A DNA stretch of 64,000 bases from Streptomyces mobaraensis (GTDB lineage: Bacteria; Actinomycetota; Actinomycetes; Streptomycetales; Streptomycetaceae). The position numbers and the translations under genes are program-made. Below, in pieces: positions 26,214-34,097 of this stretch; position 1 is the stretch's first letter, and each line of letters begins with the position of its first letter. The stretch is taken from assembly GCF_020099395.1 (NCBI RefSeq), contig NZ_CP083590.1, forward strand, positions 3,410,001-3,474,000. Direction: 5' to 3'. The notes below the pieces were generated by a model. It ran no database searches and was not told where the DNA came from. It saw only the letters and a program-made list of their open reading frames with translations.

Positions 26214-26966
26214 TCAGGGGCAGGCGTCCAGCACGTCCGCCGCCCGGACCAGCACCGCCGACCGGGTCCCGATCTTCAGCCGCTCCAGGGTGGGCACCGG
26301 CGCCACCGGGATCTTCCGGCTGCGGTCGGTGACGGCGATCACCGCGTGCGCGGGCAGCACCGACGCGAGCGAGCGCAGCATGCCCGCCACCGGCTGCCCT
26401 GGCACCGCCCCGTCCCAGTGCGTCCGCTCGCCGTACGGCAGATCGGTCAGCACGATGTCGGGGGCGGCCCCGGCGAGGACCGCCGACAGCGACCGAGGGT
26501 CGAAGACGTCCGCGGGGCCGACGGCGTACGGCAGCGCACCGCCGTCCGCGTCCAGGCGCTCCCGCAGCCGGCGGGCAGCGGCCGCGGACTCCAGGTAGGA
26601 GGGCTTGGCGAAGCGCTCGCTCTGCTCGCGCCGTTCGCGTTCGCGCGCGGTCAGCCCCTCGGGGGAGAGCAGGGCGAGGTTCTTGGCCGCGAGCTCCAGC
26701 GGCGCGGGGTCCACGTCGGAGGCGATCACCCGCCGCAGCGAGCGGCGGTGCAGCAGCCCCAGCACCGTCAGGAGGTAACCGCTGCCGCAGCACGGGTCCC
26801 ACAGCGTCACCGGGCCGTCGCCGGGGAGCCTGGTCCGGGCCCGCAGGAAGATCTCGGTCGCCAGGCGGACGGGGAAGGCGGGGTAGCCCGGCGCGGAGTG
26901 GAGCACGACGCCGCAGGCGAAGTCGGCAGCGTCGCTCCGCTCGACGGCGTGGCGGTACGAACTCAC
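26214..26966 (-). CDS. aviRa: AviRa-like 23S rRNA guanine methyltransferase (resistance)
   Basis: The 250-residue class I methyltransferase has the SAM-binding segment LWDPCCGSGYL (about residues 55-65) and a catalytic-type DLPYGE. AviRa from the avilamycin producer has this length and architecture and methylates a 23S rRNA guanine. Together with the AviRb-like enzyme it should give high-level self-resistance. The GTG at 26966 follows GGGAG and reproduces the expected length; the frame remains open far upstream, but that part looks non-coding. Confidence 0.85.
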   Translation of the reverse strand: MSSYRHAVERSDAADFACGVVLHSAPGYPAFPVRLATEIFLRARTRLPGDGPVTLWDPCCGSGYLLTVLGLLHRRSLRRVIASDVDPAPLELAAKNLALLSPEGLTARERERREQSERFAKPSYLESAAAARRLRERLDADGGALPYAVGPADVFDPRSLSAVLAGAAPDIVLTDLPYGERTHWDGAVPGQPVAGMLRSLASVLPAHAVIAVTDRSRKIPVAPVPTLERLKIGTRSAVLVRAADVLDACP

Positions 26967-27105
26967 CTGTCCACTCCCAGCAACTCGGCACCGCCTCCGT
27001 CGCGGCCCGCGGCGGTCGTACAGCGCGCCCCGGCGCGTCCGGGGCTGTCCATTGTCCCAGGTGGAGCGGGGTGGTCGGCGCGGGTTCCCGCGGTAAAACT
27101 CTGAG

Positions 27106-27134
27106 GTTTTCCCGAACGCGTCCCGCCTTACGAT
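27106..27134 (+). promoter_or_regulatory. Putative promoter B (GTTTTC-N17-TACGAT)
   Basis: GTTTTC (27106-27111) and TACGAT (27129-27134) are spaced by 17 bases, 39 bases before the epimerase ATG. The flanking TGAGGTTTTCCC is identical to the element at site A read on its own strand. Confidence 0.42.
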
Positions 27135-27173
27135 CGCCGCACTCCGATGCTGTCGTTGCGAGGAAGGGCGGCC

Positions 27174-28142
27174 ATGTCCATGTTCCCGGGATTCTCGGAC
27201 GGAACGCGTCTGCTGGTGACCGGAGGGGCGGGCTTCATCGGCTCGCACGTCGTCGACACCTTGCTGGAGGCCGGGGCCGAGGTCATCGTGCTCGACGATC
27301 TGACCACCGGCGACCCGGAACGGCTGGACCCGCGGGCGGACCTGCGCCGCGTCGACGTGACCGACGCCGCCGCCCTCGACGAGGCGGTGCGGTCCGTACG
27401 GCCCGCCGCCGTCTGCCACCTCGCGGCCCAGATCGACGTACGGGTCTCGGTGGCCCGCCCGGCCGCCGACGCGCGCGTCAACGTGGAGGGGACGATCAAC
27501 GTGCTGGAGGCGGCCCGGGCCGTCGGAGCGCGGGTCGTGTTCGCCTCCACCGGCGGGGCCCTCTACGGGGAGGGCGTCCCCGTCCCGACCCCCGAGGACA
27601 CACTGCCCGGACCGGGCGCGCCCTACGGCACCGCCAAGTACTGCGCGGAGCAGTACATCGGCCTCTTCAACCGGCTGCACGGGACCGCGCACAGCGTGCT
27701 GCGGCTCGGCAACGTGTACGGGCCCCGGCAGAGCCCGGGCGGGGAGGCGGGTGTCATCGCCATCCACTGCGGGCTGGCCCGCGACGGCGAGGAGCCCACC
27801 GTGTACGGCGACGGCCTGCAGACCCGCGACTACGTGTACGTCGGCGACGTCGCCGAGGCGTTCACCGCCGCCCTCCGGCACCCCGCGCCCGGCGTCTGGA
27901 ACATCGGCACGGGCAGGGGCAGCACGGTGCTGGAGGTCCTCGACCACATCGCCGCCGCTTCCGGGCGCGAGCTGCGCCCCCGCTTCGCGCTCCACCGGCC
28001 GGGCGAGATCCGGCACAGCACGCTGGACGTCACCCGGGCCGCCGCCGACCTGGGCTGGACCGCGTCCGTCCCGCTGGAGAAGGGCATCGCCGCCACCTAC
28101 GACTGGGTCCGGTCCGGCTCGCCCGTCCGGCAGCGGGCCTGA
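27174..28142 (+). CDS. NAD-dependent nucleotide-sugar epimerase (GalE-like)
   Basis: The 322-residue extended short-chain dehydrogenase has VTGGAGFIGSH at the N-terminus. The catalytic tyrosine motif is degenerate in context (YGTAKYCAEQY), and a late RDYVYVGDVAEA segment is present. It resembles UDP-glucose 4-epimerases and should invert C4 of a sugar nucleotide for the oligosaccharide. ATG 27174 follows GAGGAAGG; an in-frame ATG at 27147 lacks one. It is transcribed divergently from the AviRa-like gene. Confidence 0.82.
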   Translation: MSMFPGFSDGTRLLVTGGAGFIGSHVVDTLLEAGAEVIVLDDLTTGDPERLDPRADLRRVDVTDAAALDEAVRSVRPAAVCHLAAQIDVRVSVARPAADARVNVEGTINVLEAARAVGARVVFASTGGALYGEGVPVPTPEDTLPGPGAPYGTAKYCAEQYIGLFNRLHGTAHSVLRLGNVYGPRQSPGGEAGVIAIHCGLARDGEEPTVYGDGLQTRDYVYVGDVAEAFTAALRHPAPGVWNIGTGRGSTVLEVLDHIAAASGRELRPRFALHRPGEIRHSTLDVTRAAADLGWTASVPLEKGIAATYDWVRSGSPVRQRA

Positions 28143-28181
28143 CCCGGCGGCCGGGGGCGGTCGACGCCCCCGGCCCGGTGT

Positions 28182-29066
28182 TCACTTACCGCGCAGGCGG
28201 CGTACGAGTCCGTGGCCGACGCCGATCGCGGTGGCGGCGCCGTACAGGCAGAACAGCAGCGGGGTGCAACGGGACTCCGGGGCGGTGCGGTGCCGGTTCA
28301 GCTCCTTGCGGAGACCCGCGACCGACTGGTGCCGGCGCGCCTCCGAGTGCCCCTGCCAGTAGGCCCTGCGCAGCAGATAGCGGAGGGTGAGCCGGCCGTG
28401 GTCGATGTCGTGGACGACCGCGTGCTCGGGCAGCAGGCGCTCGACGGCGCCCGCCTCCTTCATCAGCGCGATGAAGGTGGTGTCCTCGCCGGACTGCAGA
28501 TTGCCGCCGGTGCGGCTGAGGCCCAGGTCGAAGAGCAGGCCCCGGCGGTGCGCGAAGTCGGCGTCGACGCCCATGCAGGCGCCCCAGATCTTGATGTCCC
28601 CGCGGGCGCGGTGCCACCCGACGAGGTGGAACTGCCCCGAGGACAGGAACCAGGGCAGCCGTCCGATGTCGTGCGGCGGCCGCAGCCGCGCCCCGACCAC
28701 GTGCGCCCCGGCGCGGAACGCGGCGCGGACGGCGTCCACGGCGGAGGCGTCGAGCCGCACGTCGTCGTCCACGAACAGCACGTGCCGCCCGGCGTACTCC
28801 CGCAGCACCGTGTTGCGGGACGCCGACAGCCCCCGGGTGGCGCCCAGGACGCGCATCGTCCCGCCGGCCTCGTGCACCTGGGCGGCGACCTTCTCGGCCT
28901 CGGGGGTCACCGGCCGGTCCAGCAGGACGACATATTCGTCGCCGCTCAACTGGTCGAGGTTGTGCCGCAGATGCCGGCGCACGTTCTCCAGACGGAAGGC
29001 ACAGACCGCCACCACCATGGGACGCTGCCCGGGAGTGCCCCGGTCCGCAGTCTCTTTCTTGTCCAC
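28182..29066 (-). CDS. Family 2 glycosyltransferase (GT-A)
   Basis: The protein of about 294 residues has a GT-A core: an N-terminal VAVCAFRLENVRRHL strand, SASRNTVL, a DxD-type motif in LFVDDDVRLD, and ED further on (QSGEDTTFIALMKEAG). The C-terminal end is hydrophobic and basic (LLFCLYGAATAIGVG), suggesting membrane contact. GTG 29066 has GGAG upstream; GTG 29072 and ATG 29129 are alternatives. It converges with the epimerase gene and diverges from the SGNH gene. Confidence 0.75.
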   Translation of the reverse strand: MDKKETADRGTPGQRPMVVAVCAFRLENVRRHLRHNLDQLSGDEYVVLLDRPVTPEAEKVAAQVHEAGGTMRVLGATRGLSASRNTVLREYAGRHVLFVDDDVRLDASAVDAVRAAFRAGAHVVGARLRPPHDIGRLPWFLSSGQFHLVGWHRARGDIKIWGACMGVDADFAHRRGLLFDLGLSRTGGNLQSGEDTTFIALMKEAGAVERLLPEHAVVHDIDHGRLTLRYLLRRAYWQGHSEARRHQSVAGLRKELNRHRTAPESRCTPLLFCLYGAATAIGVGHGLVRRLRGK

Positions 29067-29237
29067 AGTCACTCCAGTATGGCTGCGTTCCGTTGGAGGG
29101 GGCACTCGGGAGTGCCGGTCGGGATTCATTGTAGGAACCGCTTTCTAAGAAATGCACTAGAGAATCGGCGGCCCCAACTCCATTGACTGCTGTTAGTGTC
29201 GGTGCGTCGGCCAACGGAACGACTGGACGGGTGAGGG

Positions 29238-30308
29238 ATGTTGGAAGCGGGGCGCCTCATTCAGGCGGACGACCCGGTGCTGACCTATCGCGGTGCGGTC
29301 TCCCTCCAGGAGGTCGACGGCGGAATACTGCCCTGGCGAATACCTTTTCAGGAACGGCATCTGTTCTTTCCCGAGGGCAGCGTGGGGCGCGCCGCGATGC
29401 CGTCGGGAGTGCGGATCACTTTCCGGACGGACGCGGACGGGTTCGCTTTCCGCTACGCCGCCCGTCCCGCCCACGAGATGCCGGGGCCGCCCGAGAATCC
29501 GCAGGTGGACGTGCGCGTGGACGGCAAGCCGTGCGCCAGCCTCCCGCTGGTGACCGACCAGGGGATCCACACCTGCCGCGTCGGGTCCCTGCCCGGCGCC
29601 GGCAACAGCCGCCTGGTGGAGCTGTGGCTGCCCTGCCTGAACCAGTTCACCCTGCACGGGGTGGAGGTGCCGGCGGACGCGGAGGTGAGCGCGGACACCG
29701 GCACCGCGCCCCGCTGGGTCCACTACGGGTCCTCCGAGTCCCAGGGCCGGGGGGCGCTGTCGCCCAGCCGGAACTGGACCGCGACCGTCGCCACGGAACT
29801 CGGCCTCGACCTGACGTCGCTGGCGATCGGGGCGGGCTGCTACCTCCAGCCGATGTTCGCGACCCTGCTCCGTGATCTGCCCGCCGATCTGATCACGTGC
29901 ATGGTCGGCATCAACATCTACGGCACCCGGGCCCTCAACCAGTTCACCTACCGCCCCAACCTGATCGGCATGATCCGGATCATCCGGGAACGGCACCCCG
30001 CGACCCCCTTGCTCATCGCGTCGCACCACCACTCCCCGTGGCACGACCCGCTGAAAGGAGACGGCTACCTGTCCCTGCCGGAAGTCCGGGATCAGACCCG
30101 TGAGGCGGTCGAACTGCTGCGCGCGGACGGCGACGAGAACCTGCACTACGTCCACGGTCCGAGCCTCGCCGGCCCCGAGACCGCCCACCTGTACGTGGAG
30201 CCGCCGCACCTCGATCCGCTGCACTTCGGCCAGGAGGGACACGACCGGCTCGCGGCCGCCTTCCGGCGCACGGTCGAGGAGCTGGTGCCGGGGCTGGCGC
30301 GGGCATAG
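29238..30308 (+). CDS. SGNH/GDSL-type hydrolase or acyltransferase
   Basis: The 356-residue protein has an N-terminal beta-rich domain (about residues 1-155) and a C-terminal SGNH domain. The nucleophile serine lies in WVHYGSSESQG, the Asn block in VGINIYG, and the Asp/His pair in DPLHFGQEGH. This layout is found in carbohydrate esterases and in acyltransfer enzymes. Avilamycin-type compounds carry small acyl esters on a terminal pentose, so acylation or deacylation of the oligosaccharide is a reasonable inference. ATG 29238 follows GTGAGGG. Confidence 0.75.
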   Translation: MLEAGRLIQADDPVLTYRGAVSLQEVDGGILPWRIPFQERHLFFPEGSVGRAAMPSGVRITFRTDADGFAFRYAARPAHEMPGPPENPQVDVRVDGKPCASLPLVTDQGIHTCRVGSLPGAGNSRLVELWLPCLNQFTLHGVEVPADAEVSADTGTAPRWVHYGSSESQGRGALSPSRNWTATVATELGLDLTSLAIGAGCYLQPMFATLLRDLPADLITCMVGINIYGTRALNQFTYRPNLIGMIRIIRERHPATPLLIASHHHSPWHDPLKGDGYLSLPEVRDQTREAVELLRADGDENLHYVHGPSLAGPETAHLYVEPPHLDPLHFGQEGHDRLAAAFRRTVEELVPGLARA

Positions 30309-30694
30309 CGACGGAACCCCCGTGCCGTGCACGGAAGTTCGTCGATGGCGGGGACGGCGCTACGGCACCGCGGCGGAGACCCGGGGACCGGTGGCGAGTC
30401 ACCGGTGAGCGCCGCGAGCCCGTGGGCGAAGGCGACCAGTCCGGCCTGCAGGCGGGACTCGACCCTGAGTTTGGCGAGGATCTGGGCCATATGCGCCTTC
30501 ACGGTGCGCTCGGTGACCCCGAGCAGTGCCGCGATCTCGCGGTTCGAGTACCCGTGGCTCAGCAGGGAGAAGACCTGGAGCTCACGCTCGGAGAGCAGAT
30601 GTACCTGGCTCAACCCTTCCAGCCATGGGAACCGGTCCTCATGGAGGACTCGATCGTCGACAGAATGACTGGTGTCGCATTCGGAATACGGCAA
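30146..30694 (-). CDS. LuxR-type HTH regulator with long basic tail
   Basis: The 182-residue frame contains a LuxR/GerE helix-turn-helix (about residues 30-90: LSERELQVFSLLSHGYSNRE, then GVTERTVKAHMAQILAKL). No receiver or ATP-binding domain is present. The only start available is TTG at 30694, after a G-rich tract. The C-terminal half is Arg/Ser-rich and its last 163 bases run antisense through the SGNH gene, so either the tail is real but unstructured or a frameshift has displaced the stop. It may regulate the orthosomycin genes. Confidence 0.65.
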   Translation of the reverse strand: MPYSECDTSHSVDDRVLHEDRFPWLEGLSQVHLLSERELQVFSLLSHGYSNREIAALLGVTERTVKAHMAQILAKLRVESRLQAGLVAFAHGLAALTGDSPPVPGSPPRCRSAVPAIDELPCTARGFRRYARASPGTSSSTVRRKAAASRSCPSWPKCSGSRCGGSTYRWAVSGPARLGPWT

Positions 30695-31103
30695 AGTGGC
30701 CCCCCGTATGAGCCTGTGTTCCGTGCATCCCTAAGAGGTCATCCGACGCATCGAGCAGTACGGCACCGAAAGAGCGCCGCCGGACAATGAAGTCGTGCGG
30801 CGTACCGCCTACGCGACGAATGGCCCTGGACATAACCCACTGAGATCATCTTATCGCATCCACGGCCGAGTTCCTTGGTGTCGCCAACCGATATGCGCGG
30901 GGCCGGCCGACGCGACGGACAAGGTGGTCCGCGTCCGCTCTGCGCGCGACAATTGCGTTACCAGGAAGGGGACTTCGAGCCCGTCTGGCGCTACCACGCC
31001 TGCGGGCGGCATCAAAGCCGGTTTCGGCAAAACTCACATCGGCCATATGCGCGTTTTGTCCGGCCCGGCCACGAAGCCGCCCGCTATCGCCCACGGCGGC
31101 GGC
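30695..31103. other. Intergenic stretch between two regulators
   Basis: No supported gene lies in these 409 bases. It contains relatively AT-rich segments (for example near 30840-30860). Just upstream of the first regulator is a 6-bp inverted repeat, ATACGG and CCGTAT (30685-30709), which could be an operator. A plus-strand open frame through it looks like composition only. Confidence 0.4.
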
Positions 31104-31355
31104 TCAATTGATGCGGTCCTGAAGGACCCTGGGGGGCCATGCCTCCGATCCCAGGATTCCCATGGCGTAGGCCTTGGCGACGAGCGCGGTGCGGTTGGGC
31201 ACCCGGAAGCGGTCCATCATCTTGCTGACGTGATACTCGACACCCTGTCGGCTGAGGTAGAGCTTGTTCGCGATACAGGTGGTGCGCTCACCAGCGGCGA
31301 TGCGCTCCATGATCTTGGCGTCCAGGGTGGATAACGTCGTGGGGGCGGTGTTCAC
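31104..31355 (-). CDS. Stand-alone LuxR-type HTH regulator with TTA codon
   Basis: This 83-residue protein is little more than a LuxR-family helix-turn-helix domain (MERIAAGERTTCIANKLYLS, then GVEYHVSKMMDRF). Codon 8 is TTA (31332-31334), the rarest leucine codon in Streptomyces, read by the bldA tRNA. Translation is therefore probably restricted to later growth. GTG 31355 is the likely start. It is a good candidate for a pathway-level regulator of the adjacent orthosomycin genes. Confidence 0.75.
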   Translation of the reverse strand: MNTAPTTLSTLDAKIMERIAAGERTTCIANKLYLSRQGVEYHVSKMMDRFRVPNRTALVAKAYAMGILGSEAWPPRVLQDRIN

Positions 31356-31770
31356 CTAGTACTCCCTGAGGGAAGAGCGCTGAGAAGGGGAGAGCGCCGT
31401 GGCGGAACCCGGGTACCGGCGGCGGGTCCATTTCTATCCACAAGTCCAACACGGCGAGTAGTGGACTTTTGTACAAGTGGAAGCAGCCGTTCTTGAAACA
31501 TTGGTTTGTCCGAGCAAATGGGACGGATTCCGGCATCCCGTACAGGCGCCACTTGTCCGTTCTGGACGCATAACCGCAGGTAACGAGGCGCCGGAACGGC
31601 CGGAGCCCTCACAGGGCGTCGACAGGGAACTCACAGGACGTCAAGCGGCGTCCGCGGACCGGGGGCGGCCCGCGGCCGGGGGCCTCCGCCGGCAGGACTA
31701 GCAAATTCCTCATACATATACGCCTTATCCTCAACGCCTGCGAATCTGTGGCGGAACGAGGGGAGACGGC
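31356..31770. other. Regulatory intergenic stretch upstream of sugar genes
   Basis: I see no gene in these 415 bases. They separate the TTA-containing regulator (minus) from the cupin gene (plus). The segment 31700-31735 is AT-rich with CATACATATACG, a plausible divergent promoter region. No confident -35/-10 pair can be assigned. Confidence 0.4.
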
Positions 31771-32181
31771 ATGAAAATCGAGGTGCTCCAACCGACCTGC
31801 AACCTTGACACGGTGCGGGACGGTCGCGGCGGAATTTTCACCTGGGTTCCCCCGGAACCCATCCTGGAATTCAATATGCTGCACCTGTACCCGGGAAAGG
31901 TGCGCGGTCTGCACTACCACCCGCACTTCGTCGAATACCTGCTCTTCGTCGAGGGCTCGGGCGTACTGGTCACCAAGGACGACGCCGACGACCCGGACTG
32001 CGAGGAGGAGTTCATCCACGTCTCGCGCGGCATCTGCACCAGGACGCCGGCGGGCATCATGCACGCCGTCCACGCCATCACGCCGCTGACGTTCATCGCC
32101 ATGCTCACCAAGCCCTGGGACGAGTGCGACCCGCCGCTGGTCCAGGTCGAGCCGCTGCCGCACACCCTGGAGCGCAAGTGA
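31771..32181 (+). CDS. Cupin-fold sugar isomerase/epimerase-like protein
   Basis: The 136-residue single cupin has the metal or substrate motif GLHYHPHFVEYLLFVEG. Its overall length and pattern resemble RmlC- and WxcM-type proteins that act on keto-sugar nucleotides. It should provide a 3-epimerisation or keto-isomerisation step; which one cannot be read from sequence. The stop overlaps the next reductase gene, and that overlaps a C-methyltransferase, forming a deoxysugar operon. Confidence 0.68.
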   Translation: MKIEVLQPTCNLDTVRDGRGGIFTWVPPEPILEFNMLHLYPGKVRGLHYHPHFVEYLLFVEGSGVLVTKDDADDPDCEEEFIHVSRGICTRTPAGIMHAVHAITPLTFIAMLTKPWDECDPPLVQVEPLPHTLERK

Positions 32182-32873
32182 GGGTCGCGGTGGTCGGGGC
32201 CGGCGGATTCGTCGGCACCGCCATCACCCGGGCGCTGGGATCCACGGCGGTTCCCGTGACCCGTGCGACCTACGAGGAGGCCCGCCGCAGCGGCCCCTTC
32301 GACGTCCTGGTCAACGCCGCCTGCCCGTCCCGGCGTTACTGGGCCCGGCACCACCCCGACGAGGACCGCCGCGAGACGGTCGACAAGACCCGGGCGCTCC
32401 TCCGCGACTGGGAGTGGGGCCGCTTCGTCCAGATCAGCACCCTCTCCGCCCGCACCCAGCCGGACACCCCCTACGGCAGGAACCGGGCCGAGGCCGAGGA
32501 GCTCTGCGCCGACCACCTGATCGTCCGCCTGGGTCCCATGTACGGCGACGAGAACACCAAGGGCGTCCTCATGGACTTCCTCGGGGACCAGCCGGTCTAC
32601 GCGCACGGCGACTCGCGGCAGAGCTTCGCCCCCGTCGAGTGGTGCGGCCGCTGGGTGGCCTCGCACCTCGACGCCGAGGGGCTGTGGGAAGTGGGCGCGC
32701 GGACGACGGTCAGCCTGCGGGAGATCAGGGACGCGGTCGGCTCGCGTTCCGTCTTCGCCGGCACCCGGAAGGACGACCAGTTCCCCCTGGACAGCCGGCC
32801 CGACTGGCCGGACGCCGCCGATGTCATCGGCTGGCTCGGGGCCCGTAGCAGAGCACTGACTGGAGAATCATGA
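32178..32873 (+). CDS. NAD(P)-dependent keto-sugar reductase
   Basis: The 231-residue short Rossmann protein begins VRVAVVGAGGFVGTAI. It has an ISTLSAR strand and the tyrosine in TPYGRNRAEAEELC, where lysine is replaced by arginine. It resembles truncated epimerase/dehydratase-family proteins that reduce C4 ketones of 6-deoxysugars. The GTG overlaps the cupin stop. It ends in the start of the C-methyltransferase gene, which supports a role in a branched deoxysugar such as evalose. Confidence 0.7.
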   Translation: MRVAVVGAGGFVGTAITRALGSTAVPVTRATYEEARRSGPFDVLVNAACPSRRYWARHHPDEDRRETVDKTRALLRDWEWGRFVQISTLSARTQPDTPYGRNRAEAEELCADHLIVRLGPMYGDENTKGVLMDFLGDQPVYAHGDSRQSFAPVEWCGRWVASHLDAEGLWEVGARTTVSLREIRDAVGSRSVFAGTRKDDQFPLDSRPDWPDAADVIGWLGARSRALTGES

Positions 32874-34093
32874 CCACGACCGGTCACTCGACAGTGATCG
32901 ACCGTTGCCGGATCTGCGACAACACCGAGTTGCTGCCCGTGCTCGACCTCGGTCCGCAGGCACTCACCGGTGTGTTCCCGCGGACCCGCGGCGAGGACGT
33001 CCCGTACGTCCCCCTGGAGCTGGTGCGCTGCTCGCCCGCCGGCTGCGAGCTGGTGCAGCTGCGGCACACCGCCGACTTCGGCCTCATGTACGGCGAGGGC
33101 TACGGCTACCGGTCCAGCCTCAACCGCTCCATGGCGGACCACCTGCGCGGCAAGGTCGCCGCCATCACGAAGGCGGTCGACCTCGGCCCCGGCGACCTCG
33201 TCCTGGACATCGGCAGCAACGACGGCACCCTGCTGGCGGCCTACCCCTCCGGCGGCCCCCACCTGGTCGGTGTCGACCCCGCCGCCTCGGTCTTCGCCGG
33301 GACCTACCCGCCGGGGGCCGAGCTGATCCCCGACTTCTTCGCGGCCGACCTGCTCGGCGGCCGCCGCGCCAAGGTCGTCACCTCGATCGCGATGTTCTAC
33401 GATCTGCCCCGCCCCATGGACTTCATGCGGGAGATCCGCCGCGTCCTGGCGGACGACGGTATCTGGGTGACCGAGCAGAGCTACCTGCCGTCGATGCTGC
33501 ACGCCGCCGCCTACGACGTCGTCTGCCACGAGCACCTCGACTACTACGGGCTCCGCCAGATCGAGTGGATGGCCGAACGCACCGGCCTGAAGGTCGTCGA
33601 CGCCGAGCTGACCCCCGTCTACGGCGGGAGCCTCTCCCTCGTCCTGGCCCGGAGCGACTCCCCGCGCGAGGTCGACGAGCCGGCCCTGGCCCGGATCCGC
33701 GCCGGCGAGACGGACCTGCCCTACGCGGAGTTCGCCCGGCGGACCGAGGAATCGCGCGACCGGCTCATGGACTTCCTCACCGCCTCGCGGGACAAGGGAC
33801 TGCGCACCCTCGGGTACGGCGCCTCCACCAAGGGCAACGTCATCCTCCAGTACTGCGGTCTGGACGAGGCGCTGCTGCCCTGCGTCGCCGAGGTGAACGA
33901 GGACAAGTTCGGCTGCTACACGCCCGGCACGGACATCCCGATCGTCTCCGAGAGGGAGGCCCGGGCGCTCGAACCCGACCAGTTCCTGGTCCTCCCGTGG
34001 ATCTACCGGGACGCGATGATCGCCCGGGAACGCGGTTTCCTGGCCTCCGGGGGCAAGCTGGTCTTCCCGCTGCCCACCCTGGAAGTGGTGTGA
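32870..34093 (+). CDS. aviG1: Sugar C3-methyltransferase (AviG1/TylC3/EvaC type)
   Basis: The 407-residue protein has the three-part architecture of deoxysugar C-methyltransferases. There is an N-terminal zinc site (CRICDN), a SAM-binding core LVLDIGSNDGTL, and a C-terminal domain with a CHEHLDYYG motif. It adds a methyl branch at C3 of a dTDP-4-keto-deoxyhexose. In avilamycin AviG1 makes the C-methyl of evalose, and this gene occupies an equivalent role here. The ATG overlaps the preceding stop. Confidence 0.85.
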   Translation: MTTTGHSTVIDRCRICDNTELLPVLDLGPQALTGVFPRTRGEDVPYVPLELVRCSPAGCELVQLRHTADFGLMYGEGYGYRSSLNRSMADHLRGKVAAITKAVDLGPGDLVLDIGSNDGTLLAAYPSGGPHLVGVDPAASVFAGTYPPGAELIPDFFAADLLGGRRAKVVTSIAMFYDLPRPMDFMREIRRVLADDGIWVTEQSYLPSMLHAAAYDVVCHEHLDYYGLRQIEWMAERTGLKVVDAELTPVYGGSLSLVLARSDSPREVDEPALARIRAGETDLPYAEFARRTEESRDRLMDFLTASRDKGLRTLGYGASTKGNVILQYCGLDEALLPCVAEVNEDKFGCYTPGTDIPIVSEREARALEPDQFLVLPWIYRDAMIARERGFLASGGKLVFPLPTLEVV

Positions 34094-34097
34094 CGCG

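Noticed and set aside
29183..29199. TTGACT with TAGTGT upstream of the SGNH gene as a promoter
   Set aside because: The spacing between the two elements is about five bases, far too short for a -35/-10 pair.
30795..31334. A 179-codon plus frame across the regulator interval
   Set aside because: Runs antisense to the TTA-containing LuxR gene and shows no domain or start signal.
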